Shown here piece by piece: positions 1 to 13,283 of a stretch of DNA of 64,000 bases. Both the position numbers and the translations under genes were made by a program. The DNA is from Polytrichum commune. Lineage: Eukaryota; Streptophyta; Polytrichopsida; Polytrichales; Polytrichaceae. Numbering within the stretch: position 1 is the first letter of the stretch; each line of letters starts with the position of its first letter. Under the pieces are notes generated by a model. The model searched no databases, was not told the origin of the DNA, and worked only from the letters and a program-made list of their open reading frames with translations. The DNA is taken from contig OX485804.1 in the NCBI GenBank assembly GCA_950295325.1, positions 11,346,001 to 11,410,000 of the forward strand, given 5' to 3'.

Positions 1-77
1 GATGCCAAAGAAGCCAGTTCTGGTATCTCAAATATTATTTATTCCTTTTAATTATCCTGAATGTTGTGTTTGTGCAG

Positions 78-3000
78 TTATCCCCGAACAGAGAGTACAG
101 CATATCCAGCAAGCTATGATGTTCGTGAGGCTCTGTCAATGCATCGCAACCATCCAATATGGGGTGACTATGCTGCTTCTCTGATGTCTCTTGGGCCTCA
201 CCCTCCGAAAGCTGGAGTTGATGTCGGTGATCATCCCCCTATTACTCCAATGCGATCAGCCACAGAGTCAGAACTTGGAGGAGGGGATACATGGCAACTG
301 TACGAGTATGTCACACGACACTTTCTTGGTAGCGTGAGCCCAGATTGCAAATATACAAGGTGAGTACCGGTTTCTTGATTGGCAGTCCGCAATCTACTTG
401 CATTGACAGAAACTCTAGTTTTGGACTTGTGGTGCACTATGCCAATCTTTACCCAACAGATTTTTTTTGAAGTTTAATTCAGTTAGATGGCCCTACATAG
501 AGTAGGAGATGGAAAAGTTTAAAAGTGGTCTTTTGTTAGGGATGCAGGCACTTGTAGTAGATACTTATGGTTTAAATAGGGCCGTTTACCTTGTGTTCCA
601 GGACAAAGATAACCTTCACTGCCGGAGGAGAGAAGTTCTCTGTCAGTGGACGTGCAGTAATTTCTCCTGGGTTCACAGCTGTGATGCCATGGCTTGCTGT
701 TGCAGATGAAAGTCTGCCACAAATTGCTGTTGGAGAAACAATTACATTAGCTGAAGTGGAACTCTATCAGGTAAACATTTAAAAGCTGTGCCAAATGAAG
801 TAGGAATTAGTCTGACAATCTGTATTATAGACACGTTATTCAGTGTCAAGAAATTACAGATACCTACATGTTTTCATTCTCAATTAGTGTTGATCAAACT
901 GACTACCATTCTGGTAGGCATACACAAACAGCATTGTCATCCATAACATATTGCATGTCACTTGCTGGTCCTCATATGCTAGTAGTATGGAAGTGGATGC
1001 TCATGATATTATTCTACAGGGGAAAACATCAGCTCCAGACTATTTAACGGAGAGTGAACTCATATCACTCATGGAGAAGCATGGCATTGGCACTGATGCA
1101 TCCATTCCCGTGCACATCAATAATATTTGCGAGCGGAACTATGCACAGGTGACATGCAGCTGGCACTCTTTGAGTTTTGAGGAATTACTTCAGTTGTGGT
1201 GGTCATCTAGTAGACATATTAGTTTAAAGTAGCTATTGGATGTAATCAGAGAAATACCTGAAATGTACCTTAGTTCCGATTTGCCTACTACTTGAGATGA
1301 CAAACTCCTGTTCAAGAACACTGGAAGGATCTTTGGTCAGTGACATGTAGATTTTGAGAGACATGCCTTTCGTGATGGGGATCCAATGTAGGATTAGTCA
1401 TTGTAGATTCACTTTTGCACCCACCTAAACTCCAGACATCAGAAATTTTATTTCCTCTGGCCTCTGTTCTGTATTACTCATGTGCCTCCATCATTTGTGG
1501 GATTCTCTACCAAGTGATTTTTGATTGCAAAAATTATATCAGGACACAGGTGCTATTCTTATTTTGATCATGCACAATATTAGTTTCATGAGATGGGTAC
1601 GACTTTGTGAAGGTCAGAACAGCACTAAAGATCATGTATTGTGTGTGCAGGTACAATCAGGCAGACGATTGGTACCAACGCCCTTAGGCATTACACTAGT
1701 ACGGGGCTACCAAGTGATAGATGTGGATCTCTGCCTACCTGACATCCGCAGTTTTATTGAGAAACAAATTACACTTATTGCCAAGGGGCAGGTGGAATAC
1801 ACTTGCGTTGTTCGTCATGTATTGAAAGAGTTCGCTGCCAAATTTGCCTACTTTGTGGCCCAGGCAAGTCCTGGGAGCTGAAAGTCCCACTTTTATTACT
1901 GCTGATTCTGTTGGAATGTGTCATGAACTTCAGTTACAGAAAGAAAGAGATTGTTATAAGTATGTAAAGTCAATATTTGAGCTTGGAAGGATGATTTGCT
2001 ACTGTTGAGTTCAATTGATGGAACTGTGAAACTCCATACACTTGGCCCGCTTTTTTTCTTTTTATTTATGATTATTATGTCGAGGATTATTACACTTCTC
2101 TACACCAATACAGTTCAATAGTCAATGTTGACGGTGTTAGATGTGGAAAGAAACTCATAGTGTTTGTTCTCTTGTATATAGATAGAGCGTATGGATGCCC
2201 TTTTTGAGGCCCAATTTTCACCATTGGCGGACTCTGGGAAGCCATTAAGCAAGTGTGGAAAATGCTTACGTTACATGAAGTACATAGCTATGCGACCCTC
2301 ACGTCTTTATTGCCCTTCATGTGAAGAAGTTCATGCCCTCCCTCAAAATGGCCACATCAAGGTATGGTTCTTAATTCAACAGGATGTATCGACTGTTGAG
2401 ACACTGAAATAACAAATAGCTTAAATTGGCAAATGAGTAATTCCTCTTTAGAATAGTGTCAGTAGGAAATATTGCAGGTACTCACCCATCTTAGAATTAG
2501 TGATATGTTGCTTGGGTGACTAAATCTCCTGACAGACAAACTAGGTCTGAAATGTTGACTGCAATGATGTCACAAAGCTAATACCGTTTTAGAATGTCAC
2601 TTCTGACCTCCCTTCCAGCTTAATCAAGGTGAAGCATGATGTCACTCTTTTCTCTTAGCTTGCAATGCCTTGTCTTCCAATTATTCACAAAGTTGTATGT
2701 GATTGGCAGCTTTACAAGGAAATTACTTGTCCTCTTGACAACTTTGAGCTGGTGCTCTTCTCTCTTGCGGGTCCTGATGGGAAATCATACCCTCTGTGTC
2801 CTTATTGCTACAATAATCCGCCTTTCGAGGGCGCAGGGAAACTTTATGGTGGAGTAGGATTTTCTCAAGAGGGAGGTAAAGGTGGTGGTAAAGGAGGAAT
2901 GCCATGCACATTGTGTCCTCACCCCACATGTCGGAATTCTATGATCCAACAAGGAGTGTGTGCATGTCCAGAATGTGACGGCACTTTAGTTCTTGATCCC

Positions 3001-3848
3001 GTGAGTGCCCCTAAGTGGAGACTTGACTGTAACAAATGTAGCTGTCTCGTGTACCTCCCACATAACGCACATCGCATTGCAGTTTGCCAAGATCGGTGTG
3101 ATGAGTGTGGATCAGCACTTTTGGAGGTACGTTAAACCCTATACCCTAAACCCTCACCCCTTCAGCTTCATCAGGCCAATTTCTGTTTCTACTCCTACTC
3201 CACATTTGTGATTCCATTATGATTCTATTTGTACCTTTTCCACATAATACACAGGTGTGCAAATTCTCATTTTCTGCTAATTGTTAAGGACATTTGTGCT
3301 GGGCCAGAGTGTGTCTCGGTATCCTTAATGAGGGCTAACCAGGTAGAGAGTGGAACTGGGTGTTCACATCCAAATTTTTGTGATGGGGCTGCTACAGTCC
3401 AGTAACTACAGTCCAGTATACTGCAGTTTGTCTTGGTATTTGATTTACTCCAACCTGACTATCCATCTGAAGTCTGCAAATAGAAGAACAACTACAAGTG
3501 GGTTTCTAGAGTTGCTCAAAAGTTTCCACAGTGCTATTGATGTGGTGCCATTGTGATTCTACAAGAAATCATATTCTACTTTTGGTTACCTGTGGCTGAC
3601 TAAAGTGGACAACGTAGGTGAACTTCAACAAGAATGCAACACCACTCGCAGATGGGGCAACTCTGCACAAGGCCTGTCTCTTGTGTGACAAGCTGTTGTA
3701 TTCTCTGGTGGAGGTAAAGCATGGCAGAGCATTTTTCAACAAGTCTGGCAGAGGGCGAGGTAGAGGCAGGGGCCGAGGGCGTGGACACCGAGGTCGGGGT
3801 CGTGGTCGTGGTAGAGAAGACCCTCGGATGAGCTTCAGAGACTTCTAA
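78..3848 (+). CDS. TOP3B: DNA topoisomerase III-beta (type IA), 5' end outside window
   Basis: Type IA topoisomerase that cuts and passes single strands of DNA (and RNA in animals). Seven exons read in frame: 78-359, 602-770, 1020-1148, 1651-1863, 2182-2361, 2710-3126, 3618-3848; bases 1-77 are intron. The first exon opens with SYPRTES, whose Tyr (codon 79-81) is the catalytic residue of the family, followed by the conserved GDHPPITPM. Exon 3 carries [17 protein letters not shown]. The C-terminal half has a run of Cys pairs (CGKC, CPSC, CPYC, CTLC, CPEC, CNKC, CDEC, CLLC), typical of the zinc-ribbon tail, and the protein ends in an RG-repeat stretch of about 25 residues, as in animal TOP3B. 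The TOPRIM domain lies upstream of the window. The intron after exon 1651-1863 starts with GC, not GT. Homology is recalled, not aligned; the assignment over TOP3A rests on the Cys-rich, RG-rich tail. Confidence 0.93.
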
Positions 3849-5364
3849 GATTTGTACTGCTAATTGTATAGCTTATTAACCTTGATGTTAACAAGGGTGT
3901 GTTCATCCCTTACACTTGTGCTCATCATGAAAGCTAGAGTTTGTGTCTTTGCTTCCTCTATTTGCAGTGATGCATTCATAGTTCTACTTCCAGCAATTGG
4001 AACCAGAGGTTTTTTCATGATTTAATTGACTGGAATGATTCTTTTTACATATGGTAGTTCGGTATAAACTTGAGCTGGGGCTTCATATTGTATGTCTTGA
4101 TCCTCCTTTGGGCTGCAGTATCTGTGGCAAGTGCATTCAGGGTTATGCTTCTTGACAAGTATCAACTCAATACTGATTTTCCAGTGGTGTGGGACTTGTA
4201 ATTGTGCTCATTTGTTGTCTCCTACCTATTGAAGGTACAGTAAAAAATCACGATTATGGTGCACATTTTTCCAAACTTTAAACGATAACCAATTCTTCAA
4301 AATACACATTTTAAGCTGCAAAAAAGCACAAAAATTGTGGCCTGGTTTGAATTCAAGACATTAGTTTGAGGAGCCCCATTTATATCAGAAATTAAATAGC
4401 AGCAACTAATGAGAGCAAGGGGCAATGAGGGTATGGAAGCTAAGGAAACCTAAAATCCTTCAAATTCAATGGCCCTATTAGGTCATGTGTGCATTCTTGA
4501 ACAACCATGACCATTGAATCTAAATTAAAGGATGGATTGAACAATAGAGGCCGTTGCTGTAATATTTCTTTTTTGAATAATAGTAGCATGTATGGAGGAG
4601 AGGAAGGAAAGGAAGGATAGAGGAAAGGAAGGGTGAATTTAATCTCAACACCTCTCCAATGATGTGATGTGGCTGGCACCTGTATAGCATCTTCTTTCTC
4701 TGAATATTTACATGATGTTGGAGCAGTATAAATGACCATCTCTTGTATATACAAGTGTTTCCACGAACCGATCTTCTTTCACGCATCTGCAGCAGTTCCT
4801 CCACAACATGGCTCACTTAAGTTACCCATGTGTTCATCTAGAGCTGAACTCCTTCAGTTTGTCCCTCTGTTTCACAACATTCCAGTTTTCAGTATCATAA
4901 GGCTTCCAGTTCCTCCATGGAGGAGCTTCAAATTCGGATGTTGCGAAGAAATGTAAAAAGTGCACTTGTAGTTCTCACTAGGGGGTCCCAATGTAAGGCA
5001 TTTACATTTTTTGAAAGGGGGCATAACGAGGGGATTAAAACAATCTCTGTTTGGTCATTGGTAGATCCAACCATGGACAACATGATACTTTAAGATGAAC
5101 CTGATCCAACATGTAAATAGTTCCCACTGGCAAGCAGCTTGCGAAATGGAAGGTGGTTGTGCACACATACAAGAGGTCAGCATTCTGCAAGGACTTTCTC
5201 CTTCATGCTAGAGCCATGTGGCCAGGGAGTACTTCAGTTTTGTTATGAGGCAGATCTCTTTCCTTTAATTTTCTTGACATGGGAGAGGGTCACTAGTGCC
5301 AATGAACAAGAAGACAGTTTGTCAATGCCTTTGTTGTCCACCTCACACCATGCTAACTTAGTTC
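3849..5364. other. Intergenic: 3' flank of TOP3B
   Basis: No coding region supported. The first few hundred bases are T-rich and probably hold the TOP3B 3' UTR. A purine-rich run of GGAAA/GGAAGG type lies near 4590-4635. The right part runs into the decayed PPR copy. Confidence 0.5.
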
Positions 5365-5720
5365 AGCTTCACTCCTTGCTGCATCTGCTCGAACAATTTC
5401 AGACCCTCTTCATTGCAACCATACCTGAGATGAGAGCAGTCCATGTCATCACGTTTTTCTGAGGTGCTTTGTCAAAGACTTTCCGTGCATCTACCAAACT
5501 CTAGTATCTGCCATACATAGTAATGAGGGTTGTGCCCACTCTCTCATCAAGCTTATACTTCGCAATCACAATGTGCTCGTGCGGCTTTCCCTTGTCGCTA
5601 TAGTACTGGTCTCTTTGCTGAAACCCTATCAAAATATCCAGAAATCATTGTGGTCCATATAACCACATCCTTTCAAGAGAATTTGTCAAACAATCCTCGA
5701 GCATCCATCAAATACTAGTT
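5365..5720 (-). pseudogene. Decayed tandem copy of PPR repeats
   Basis: Read on the minus strand this stretch matches the 3' half of the neighbouring PPR gene. For example, 5630-5720 matches 6298-6385 and 5365-5530 matches 5938-6100, at clearly high identity by eye. About 200 bases of the parent are missing between the two matching blocks, and no long frame survives. It lies directly downstream of the PPR stop codon in the same orientation, so it is best read as a partial tandem duplication that has decayed. Further weak similarity continues to about 5880. Confidence 0.75.
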
Positions 5721-5872
5721 TGTCATGTTCCATCCCGACTCATTGCACTGTGGTCCTCCACCTTTTCAGAACAATAGGCAACGGCATCACCATCACTGCG
5801 TTGTCCGTTGTATATTAGATGCAGTCACGAGATGCATTTTTGAATCCAGTCCTAAGGTGATTGTTGTCCACC

Positions 5873-7210
5873 TCACACAGCACCTAACCGGGCATATGCA
5901 TTCATAACCCGGTCCATGGTAACTTCATTTGGCTTCACTCCTTCATGCTGCATCTGCTCGTATAATTTCAGAGCCTCTTCGTTGTGACCATTACAAGAAT
6001 AACCTGAGATGAGTGCAGTCCACGAGATCACATTCTTCTGAGGTATTTTGTCGAAGACTTTCTGTGCATCCACCAAACTCTGGCATCTGCCATACATGAT
6101 AATAAGGGCTGTGCCCACTCTCTCATCCATCTCAAATCCAGCGCTTACAATGTGCCCGTGCAGCCATTTCCCCTGTTGCAGCAGTTCTGGTCTCTTACAT
6201 GCCTTAAGCATGGCGAGGAACGTCGGCATAGTAGGTCTTACACCTGCTTTTCGCATGGATCGGAAAAGGTTGAATGCCTCCTCGCTGAAATCCCTGTCAA
6301 CATATCCAGAAATCATTGTGGTCCATATAATCACATCCTTTCGAGGAAACTTGTCAAACAATTGGCGAGCATCTGCTAAACCCCCACACTTGCAATACAT
6401 GCTCACAAGTGCAGTCTGCACACGCACATCTGACTCCAACCCTAGGGAGATAATCTCCCTGTGAAGTTGCTTCCCTTCCTCTAGATTTTCCTCCCCATTG
6501 CATGTCTTCAGAATGCTTAAAAAAGTGGCTTGACTTCTCTTCACTCCTTCTGCTTCCATCTGCCTAAAAAGCTCGATGGCTTCCTTGCGAAGACCGGTCT
6601 CGAGGTACCGATCAATCATGGCATTCCATAAAATCTCATCCCGCTTTGGAAGTGTGGCGAAGACTTGACGGGCGTCCGTCACACTCCCGCACCTGAAATA
6701 CATGCAGACAAGGGCAGTCCCCACACGAACGTCGAAATCTTTCCGTGCTTTGATAATAAGGCTGTGTGCACGCTTCCCGGATTCTAAATCTGATGGACCA
6801 GAAAATGCCTTCAGGAGGCTTAAGAATGTCAAGGCATTCGGATTTACCCGTTCATCCTGCATCCGGAAAAAGAACGCAAATGCCTCCGAAATACGCCCTT
6901 GCTGAGCTAACCTTGATATCTGTGCATTACAAGAAATGAGGTTCCAAGGGTTCTTTCGTGTGTATGTTATCCCGGCCAACTCCTGATGATGACGATGATG
7001 TTCGTTTGCACCTGGAGAGCTAGGAACTTGTGAAGTCCTATAAGTCGAGCTGAAACTTCTTGTGCATTGAGAATCGACATCCTGAACTCGGCATTCTAGT
7101 AACAAAAGTTTTGCAATTCCCTGCGCTGTTCGGGAGGACATTAAAACAGATTCAGAAGCTCTATTGCAGCTTCTTCCCAGGCGGGCAAGAATCCGCAAAA
7201 CATGCGACAT
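5873..7210 (-). CDS. PLS-type pentatricopeptide repeat protein, probably organellar
   Basis: Intronless gene for a 445-residue PPR protein, an RNA-binding helical-repeat protein used in organelle RNA processing or editing. The frame stays open upstream to 7318, but that codon is GTG; the first ATG is at 7208-7210 and gives an Arg/Ser-rich N-terminus (MSHVLRILARLGRSC) suited to mitochondrial import. Repeats start around residue 90 and show the alternating P, L and S pattern: KDVIIWTTMISGYV, LEEGKQLHREII and VRVGTALVCMYFRCG occur with variants through the protein. The last repeat ends at MNAYARLGAV with no E, E+ or DYW domain, which most PLS proteins carry. Loss of the C-terminus may be linked to the duplication just downstream. 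It may be a truncated but expressed gene or a recent pseudogene; the sequence alone does not decide. Confidence 0.85.
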   Translation of the reverse strand: MSHVLRILARLGRSCNRASESVLMSSRTAQGIAKLLLLECRVQDVDSQCTRSFSSTYRTSQVPSSPGANEHHRHHQELAGITYTRKNPWNLISCNAQISRLAQQGRISEAFAFFFRMQDERVNPNALTFLSLLKAFSGPSDLESGKRAHSLIIKARKDFDVRVGTALVCMYFRCGSVTDARQVFATLPKRDEILWNAMIDRYLETGLRKEAIELFRQMEAEGVKRSQATFLSILKTCNGEENLEEGKQLHREIISLGLESDVRVQTALVSMYCKCGGLADARQLFDKFPRKDVIIWTTMISGYVDRDFSEEAFNLFRSMRKAGVRPTMPTFLAMLKACKRPELLQQGKWLHGHIVSAGFEMDERVGTALIIMYGRCQSLVDAQKVFDKIPQKNVISWTALISGYSCNGHNEEALKLYEQMQHEGVKPNEVTMDRVMNAYARLGAV

Positions 7211-8672
7211 GTTGAAACTACTCCGGAAAGACGAGGATGATGTGCACAACTGAGAACAAATAATTCTTAAATCCACTTTCACACTGCGCCTTCTACTGCT
7301 ATAAAAGAAGAACTGCACAATTCAACCTTAGCCCTAATCCTGTGGATATTCCATCAGATTAATATGCTGCCCAAATTTGCAGCGGTTTGAGCGATTCGCG
7401 CCAGTGGTGTCACTCTAGGAGTTAGAGCTCCGGTACCATATGTGAAATTGTTTACGGGACGATGGCGAGATCGAACCCTGAAATCCTGAAACCTTCTGTT
7501 CACTTTCTCTTTTCTCTTTTCTCTTTCCAAACCCTACAATACTAAAACAGGGGCTAAGGTAAGTGCACCTATAACCGACTCCCAGCCCAATACCGAGTCC
7601 TCCACTCAATGCGAATTCATCGAAGAATGCAGGCCAATGAATGTTGGATGAGCTGTCAGTTATAGGTCTTCAGTTTGACGGTCATGAGTTTCCGGTCCAT
7701 TCACTGACAATAAGTCGGTGTGTCATCACTGCAGGATGTGCGTTTTCACACTCATAGGGCTCGTGCAGACACGGACTTGTGATGTAATTGACATGTTTTA
7801 TAGTCCCTTGGATCCATCATTAAAACTTACAGTGCTGAAAGGTGATTTCCATGTGACACTCAACAAGGTCCTGGCCAATCTGTATACAACATGTGTAAAT
7901 GCCTTCCAAAAACTAGTTATTTTGCATTGAAGCAGACACTATGGTATCTAGTAAGTGCGCTCTGAGCACAGATCTGAAATTGCCCCCTGAAAACTACAGA
8001 TAGAGGAGATGACTATTCTGTATACATGGAAACTTCACACGCAATCAGATCCTTAACCCTAAATCACTATGGCATCTAAACACCCTAAAGAGTATCCCCT
8101 GATGGAGACAGCGAAGTCTGTCCTCCCAACTGCAACATAAAAAATTTCTTCTAGCCTGTACTGCTATACTGTCATCAACTTGATACTCAGCAGCAAGAAC
8201 AATTTCCATGTCTTGTATAGATAATTCTGTAGATAACCTAACCCACTTACAAGAAAACATGCAAATACATCTATCTCCTTGGTCATATTGAAGCAACATT
8301 ACATTGAGCAGTCATAGTATCCCATGAAGACAATCATCAACACTGGGCATTACAATTATTGGCACAAGGAACTGTGACTGCTGATCCTATTTTACTTTCA
8401 TCACTTTATTCTAAGTGATATCCTAGATGAACAATTGAACGTATGAATGTCAGCACAGGCAGTGCTGAAACAAAATCCTAAAAAGCTTCCAGTACATATG
8501 ATGACTCAGATTGCATGGGCTAAAATCCATAAACCCACATTCCACTATCTCTCCTTTACTGTAATTCAGAACAATAAGTAGGGAGGGGGAATTTTAAGAA
8601 AAATGAGAACCAACCCTGCGTAAGTAGCCAACTCTACAATGTATCTAAAATGGTGGTTCCATATGATGCAAA
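7211..8672. other. Intergenic: PPR upstream region and AP-2 mu 3' flank
   Basis: No further gene supported. The left half should hold the PPR promoter and 5' UTR. The right half probably holds the AP-2 mu 3' UTR, since that gene also runs on the minus strand and stops at 8673. I see no clear TATA box or repeat. Confidence 0.4.
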
Positions 8673-11600
8673 TCAGCAACGGATCTCATATGAACCTGCC
8701 CTTGTGATGTACCGCACCCATTCAACTGTACTGTATCCACTTTTCTCCCACACCTGGTCCAGATCAATACAATTGAATCCATGAGCATCACAAATTCAAA
8801 CCCTATAAGCACATCATTTTTGGCTGTATATATTTGAAGCAAAGGTGTCAACGAAGTACCTTCAGAAAACGAACTCGTAGACCAGAGGCAGTAAACATGG
8901 GAACCTGGCACAACCCCCATAGTAAATAGAATCAGTCTTCTTCTGAGTATTAGAACTAAACTTGGTGAGTCAATTAAAGTAGACAAAGCCATCACTCCTA
9001 AAACTTGAGAATTGCATGAGTGCATTGTCTTAAGAAAAGCTGACATTTGAATTGCTCAACCCCGGACTACATATTGTATTTACAGATTGATCCACTTCCA
9101 ACCTGAAATTCCATCTGGATTGGTGGTCTAGTCCATGACTTCTTCTCCGCCATTGTAGAAATAAGTTCAACTTCTGCACTCATTGTGAACTCTGTTTGTC
9201 CAGGGAACTTTCTTACTCTGCACCAAGGGGGAGTGAATAACACCATGAGTTGAATGACCAGCATTGAGTTATCTACATATAGACCTTAGGATTACCTTCA
9301 AATCTCAGCCAAGATTCAAGGATGTAATACTCACTTCCACACTAGAGCATCAACTGCAGCACTGTACTTGGCTTTGCCTGAGGTCACTTGGAAGGTAGCT
9401 TTAGCTGTGTGCTTGGGTACAGGAACCTTTACAACAACTCCGAGAGCAAACATCTTTGGCCCAAACACACTCTTAACCTGCATAGACATACACCATGAGG
9501 TTGTTGATACTTGGGGTCTAACATACACTACGACCAAGGGCTGTGACAATAAAATTATGAGGACCTTTGAAGCTCATCCAAAGGGCGTATCATGGAACAT
9601 TGACATTGGATTCTGTGAGGTCACAGGACTTTCAAGTGTGGTGTAAAGACGTACACAACCGGGTTCTCAACCAGATGGTATTTCATTCCCATCCTAGTAT
9701 TCATGAGGGCCCTTCTACAAAATAAGTACAATAAATCAAGGGTTGTAAGATTTGAAGTGTCATGGTCTTAGTTTTGTGTTAGACCTGCCTCTTTTGAGGT
9801 GGGCTGGACACAAAATCCAGTATACCATGAAATATTATCCATTGAATGCCATGTACGGCTCTGTGTAGGTACTTCATCCATTCAAACTTCCTTGTTGTCA
9901 CTGAGGCCCTCAAGATTTAGTGTGAAGGAAAGTGGGACTGTCTCAGCATTTTCCACAAATAGGAGATTTAGGTATCAATGGTCACAGGCCCTCAAGCTCT
10001 AGTTTAAAGTGCCCCTGAGAACAAGAGAACCAATTCCTTACACAATAGGGCAGATGCATCAACATCTGTTAAACTAAGCATCTTTCCAGCTCAAAGACAA
10101 TAACTCTTTACTTTCAGCTGCTTACCTTGACATTGACCTCCATTCGTGTCCGACCCAACTCCTTGATACTAGGGAGCACACGGAAGGGAAAATTTATTCC
10201 TTCTGTAATTCGATACCTGTGTAACCAAATCATCACACATAAGACATTGAGAGATGATGCAATGCCAGACATCTAAGGTAGAACCTTGATAAGATTGCTT
10301 CAACCATTAGGCAGTACTATATCCGTCTGATGCAGAGGGTATATACATACTGTATACAGATGCCAGATTGTTCAGAAAATAAAAGAAAGGAATATGCAAC
10401 TCACTTCATCAGTTCAAATTCTCCATCAGGTGGAACAAAGCTGACTGTCTTCTCAGCATTGAATCTTGTAAGATTTACACACTGGTGGAATGTCACATCA
10501 TCAAGTTCTATAGTCTTCCCACTGCCACATCAGAAAATGTTGATCTCTCAGAATCTTTTGCACATGCAGAATCTCTAAGGACTGCAATGTCATTTGTTCC
10601 TTCAGATATACACCAAACCTTAACAATGAACGACAAGATGTTCTGTGTCAGCTGAAAGATTGCAACATCAGTGGCACTAATCATTGTCACTCCCATATTC
10701 CCTGTAGTGCACAAACCTTCTTGATGGTCGAGCCTTTGCCTGAGCCTCCTTTTCAAGACCAATTTTGTCATTAAGTCCAAGCTTCAGGTCAGGCATGCCG
10801 GAGAGAAAGCACTTCATCACAACTTTACCAGTCACATCACACCGCAATACAGTTCCTAAAACAATGACAAACAAGCATTGCCACACTATGTTTCAGTGGC
10901 CAAGTGGAAATGACAAATAGTGCAACATCATAAATGAAACTAAGAACAACAACAAGACCACAAAGGCCCCTGTCAGGTGAGAGGATGTTCTGATATAACC
11001 TCCAAAAAACTAGTGAAACCAGGGTGTGTTCATCATGAAAAGTCAAGCCTTTACTAGGGATTCCCCCATAATCTAGCGTGGAAAGGTCACCAATTCACCC
11101 ACACTTATATATTGCAGGTGCTTACCCTTCTGGGACATAAGAAGGTTGACACTCTCCACAATATCAAGAAAAACCTGCACATGAAAATTATGTCCTGTTA
11201 CATACTGCAAAACAAAAAATACCTAAACTTCAATTTAAGGGTTGCTTCTCGAATAACTTTCTTTTAATCTTGTGGCTTCTACCAAGAATTCACTGGGAAG
11301 AAACATCACCTCATTCTTCTTATACACAAGACCTTCTCGCCGCCAACCCACAGCTCCTGTCACTTGTAGTGTGGCATTAACAGGAGGTCTTGAGTCAACA
11401 GCCTGCAAAGCAAGAATCTAACTTTGAGTACAACAAATGCAAGTAACCCATGACGAGACTGCTGACAAGTCAGACAATAGGCAAGAAAATGCTACCTAGA
11501 GCCCCTAGATGTAGATAATGAGTATGTAATACTGGTAAATGTTTGAACAAAACAGTTTTCATTGCAATATATAAACTAGGAGTAGGCTGCTGGTAGGAAA

Positions 11601-13283
11601 TGAAGATGGTAGCCTTCACCTTTGATGAAAATGGAGACCGTACACCTTCTTGAGTGATATAAAGCTTCAAAATCTCTGGAGACAAGTTTTGAGGGTAACC
11701 AAAGTCCATAATTTCTGCATTTACATCACTCATTGTTACTTAACACGTTCTAAGAGGTATACCAACAATAATATGTTATGCAGGAATTTCTAACTAACAC
11801 ACTCAAAGGACAGCACGGAGTGTTCAATATAACAGTTCTTGAATGTTGACAAAGTACACTGTGTCTCACCATCAAGAAGCTCATAGATAAGGACAAAGTT
11901 GTTCCTGATTGCGTCTTCATCAAATGCTCCTCCAAAGTATGACTTGAAAAGAGCAACTGCCTGGTACCATCCATATCCCCCCATCCCCTTGGTGGCATTA
12001 CATGTTTGCACAGAAGTATAACATGCATGAAAGCTCAAAGTATACAGTGTGCCCATTGCTAAGACTCGATAGCAACAGTCTCAAACAGAAAATAGTGAAT
12101 ATTCTGTTCATTAAATATTTTGAAATTTACAATGCTGTGTAAGTGAAATTATTTCAAAATTGCGGTCCTTGTGATTCTTCTGCACTTGTAGGCCTTATCC
12201 AACGTTGAGATAGCTCAATGTTTGGCTCGCTGCATCAATCTGCTAGGGTATATTAAGCTTTCTGCCAGAGACACTAATATGTGCTACAGATGATCTGTGA
12301 CTTGGAGAAATATTTGAGAATATTGCAACTGATCAATCACAAGTTTCATGCAGATGACTGGTGACCTGTGTACTCCACGATACATTTGTTGAGGAAAAGA
12401 ATTATAATTCAAAGGAGAAAAAAACCCTTCTAAAAACCTCTGAAACCTCCTACTCAGATTGTAAAAGTATGAAGTAAATCTCTAAACAAAGCTACAACAA
12501 ATTCATCCACTTAAATCTTGCATTAGACATTCCTGACAAAAGACTGACTCCTGCTTGCCCATACCTCGACCACAAACTTCAATGCGCAGGCGGCATTGGC
12601 ATTGCTGCTGACAACAATGACAATGTACACGTTGCTGATGCGCATGTACAGGAAAGAACAGCCTCCTATTTGCCTCACTGGGCATGTACCCAGATCCTTC
12701 GTCTGCATTATGTGGGTTCTGAAAGCATCCACCATATTGCTCCTGCATCCATGAGTCACAACAACAAAATGAGGAATCCTTCCAAAACATTGAGCTAGAA
12801 GTAAAGAGCATGAAACATGCTCTTCATCATAACAGAGATAAACATCCACAATTTCACTGCATCCACTAATATTTTGCCCTAAATTCAAAAAGCCCATAAT
12901 GTAAAGAAAAGTTCCCATCCCGCAGTCTAGTCATACAAGTCACTTGTGCTCCAATGTCCTCAGTCGTAACTCCAACAGACCACTGTTCTTAATGTTCTTT
13001 CAGCGTCCTCGCCATTCCTAATTCTACGCATTTGCTCGCTAAGTCAACCTCCCCTGCTTGAAGTGTTAAGCTCCAGCCACCACCACTCCTCAGCACCAAG
13101 AGATTCAACTTCCCTTAAAGTCAGCCGAGGGCTTCCTAGTCTTAAAAACTTAAAACATCATCTCGTCAATGAAGAGGAGTCTTGAGTTAGCCAAGCTTAC
13201 CCGACATCATCTCGGTAGAGCCTGTTAATGAGGACATCTCCTCTGAGATTCAGAAAGTAGATGGCCGATGCCGCCACCGGCAT
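8673..13283 (-). CDS. AP2M: AP-2 complex subunit mu (clathrin adaptor medium chain)
   Basis: Medium chain of the AP-2 adaptor, which picks tyrosine-motif cargo at the plasma membrane for clathrin-mediated endocytosis. Thirteen exons, all splice phases consistent, give 439 residues against about 438 in Arabidopsis: 13201-13283, 12565-12742, 11870-11960, 11620-11714, 11310-11402, 11126-11174, 10717-10855, 10405-10521, 10126-10216, 9335-9477, 9103-9217, 8860-8904, 8673-8753. The start [20 protein letters not shown] and the longin-like N-domain ([38 protein letters not shown]) match the plant family. The mu-homology domain has [41 protein letters not shown] and [12 protein letters not shown], and ends [15 protein letters not shown]. 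The donor of intron 11 (GTTGGA) is weak but the junction is in frame. AP-1 mu is the main alternative; overall sequence favours AP-2. Confidence 0.96.

Noticed and set aside
7211-7318. N-terminal extension of the PPR protein
   Set aside because: The frame is open, but it begins with GTG and contains no ATG before 7210.
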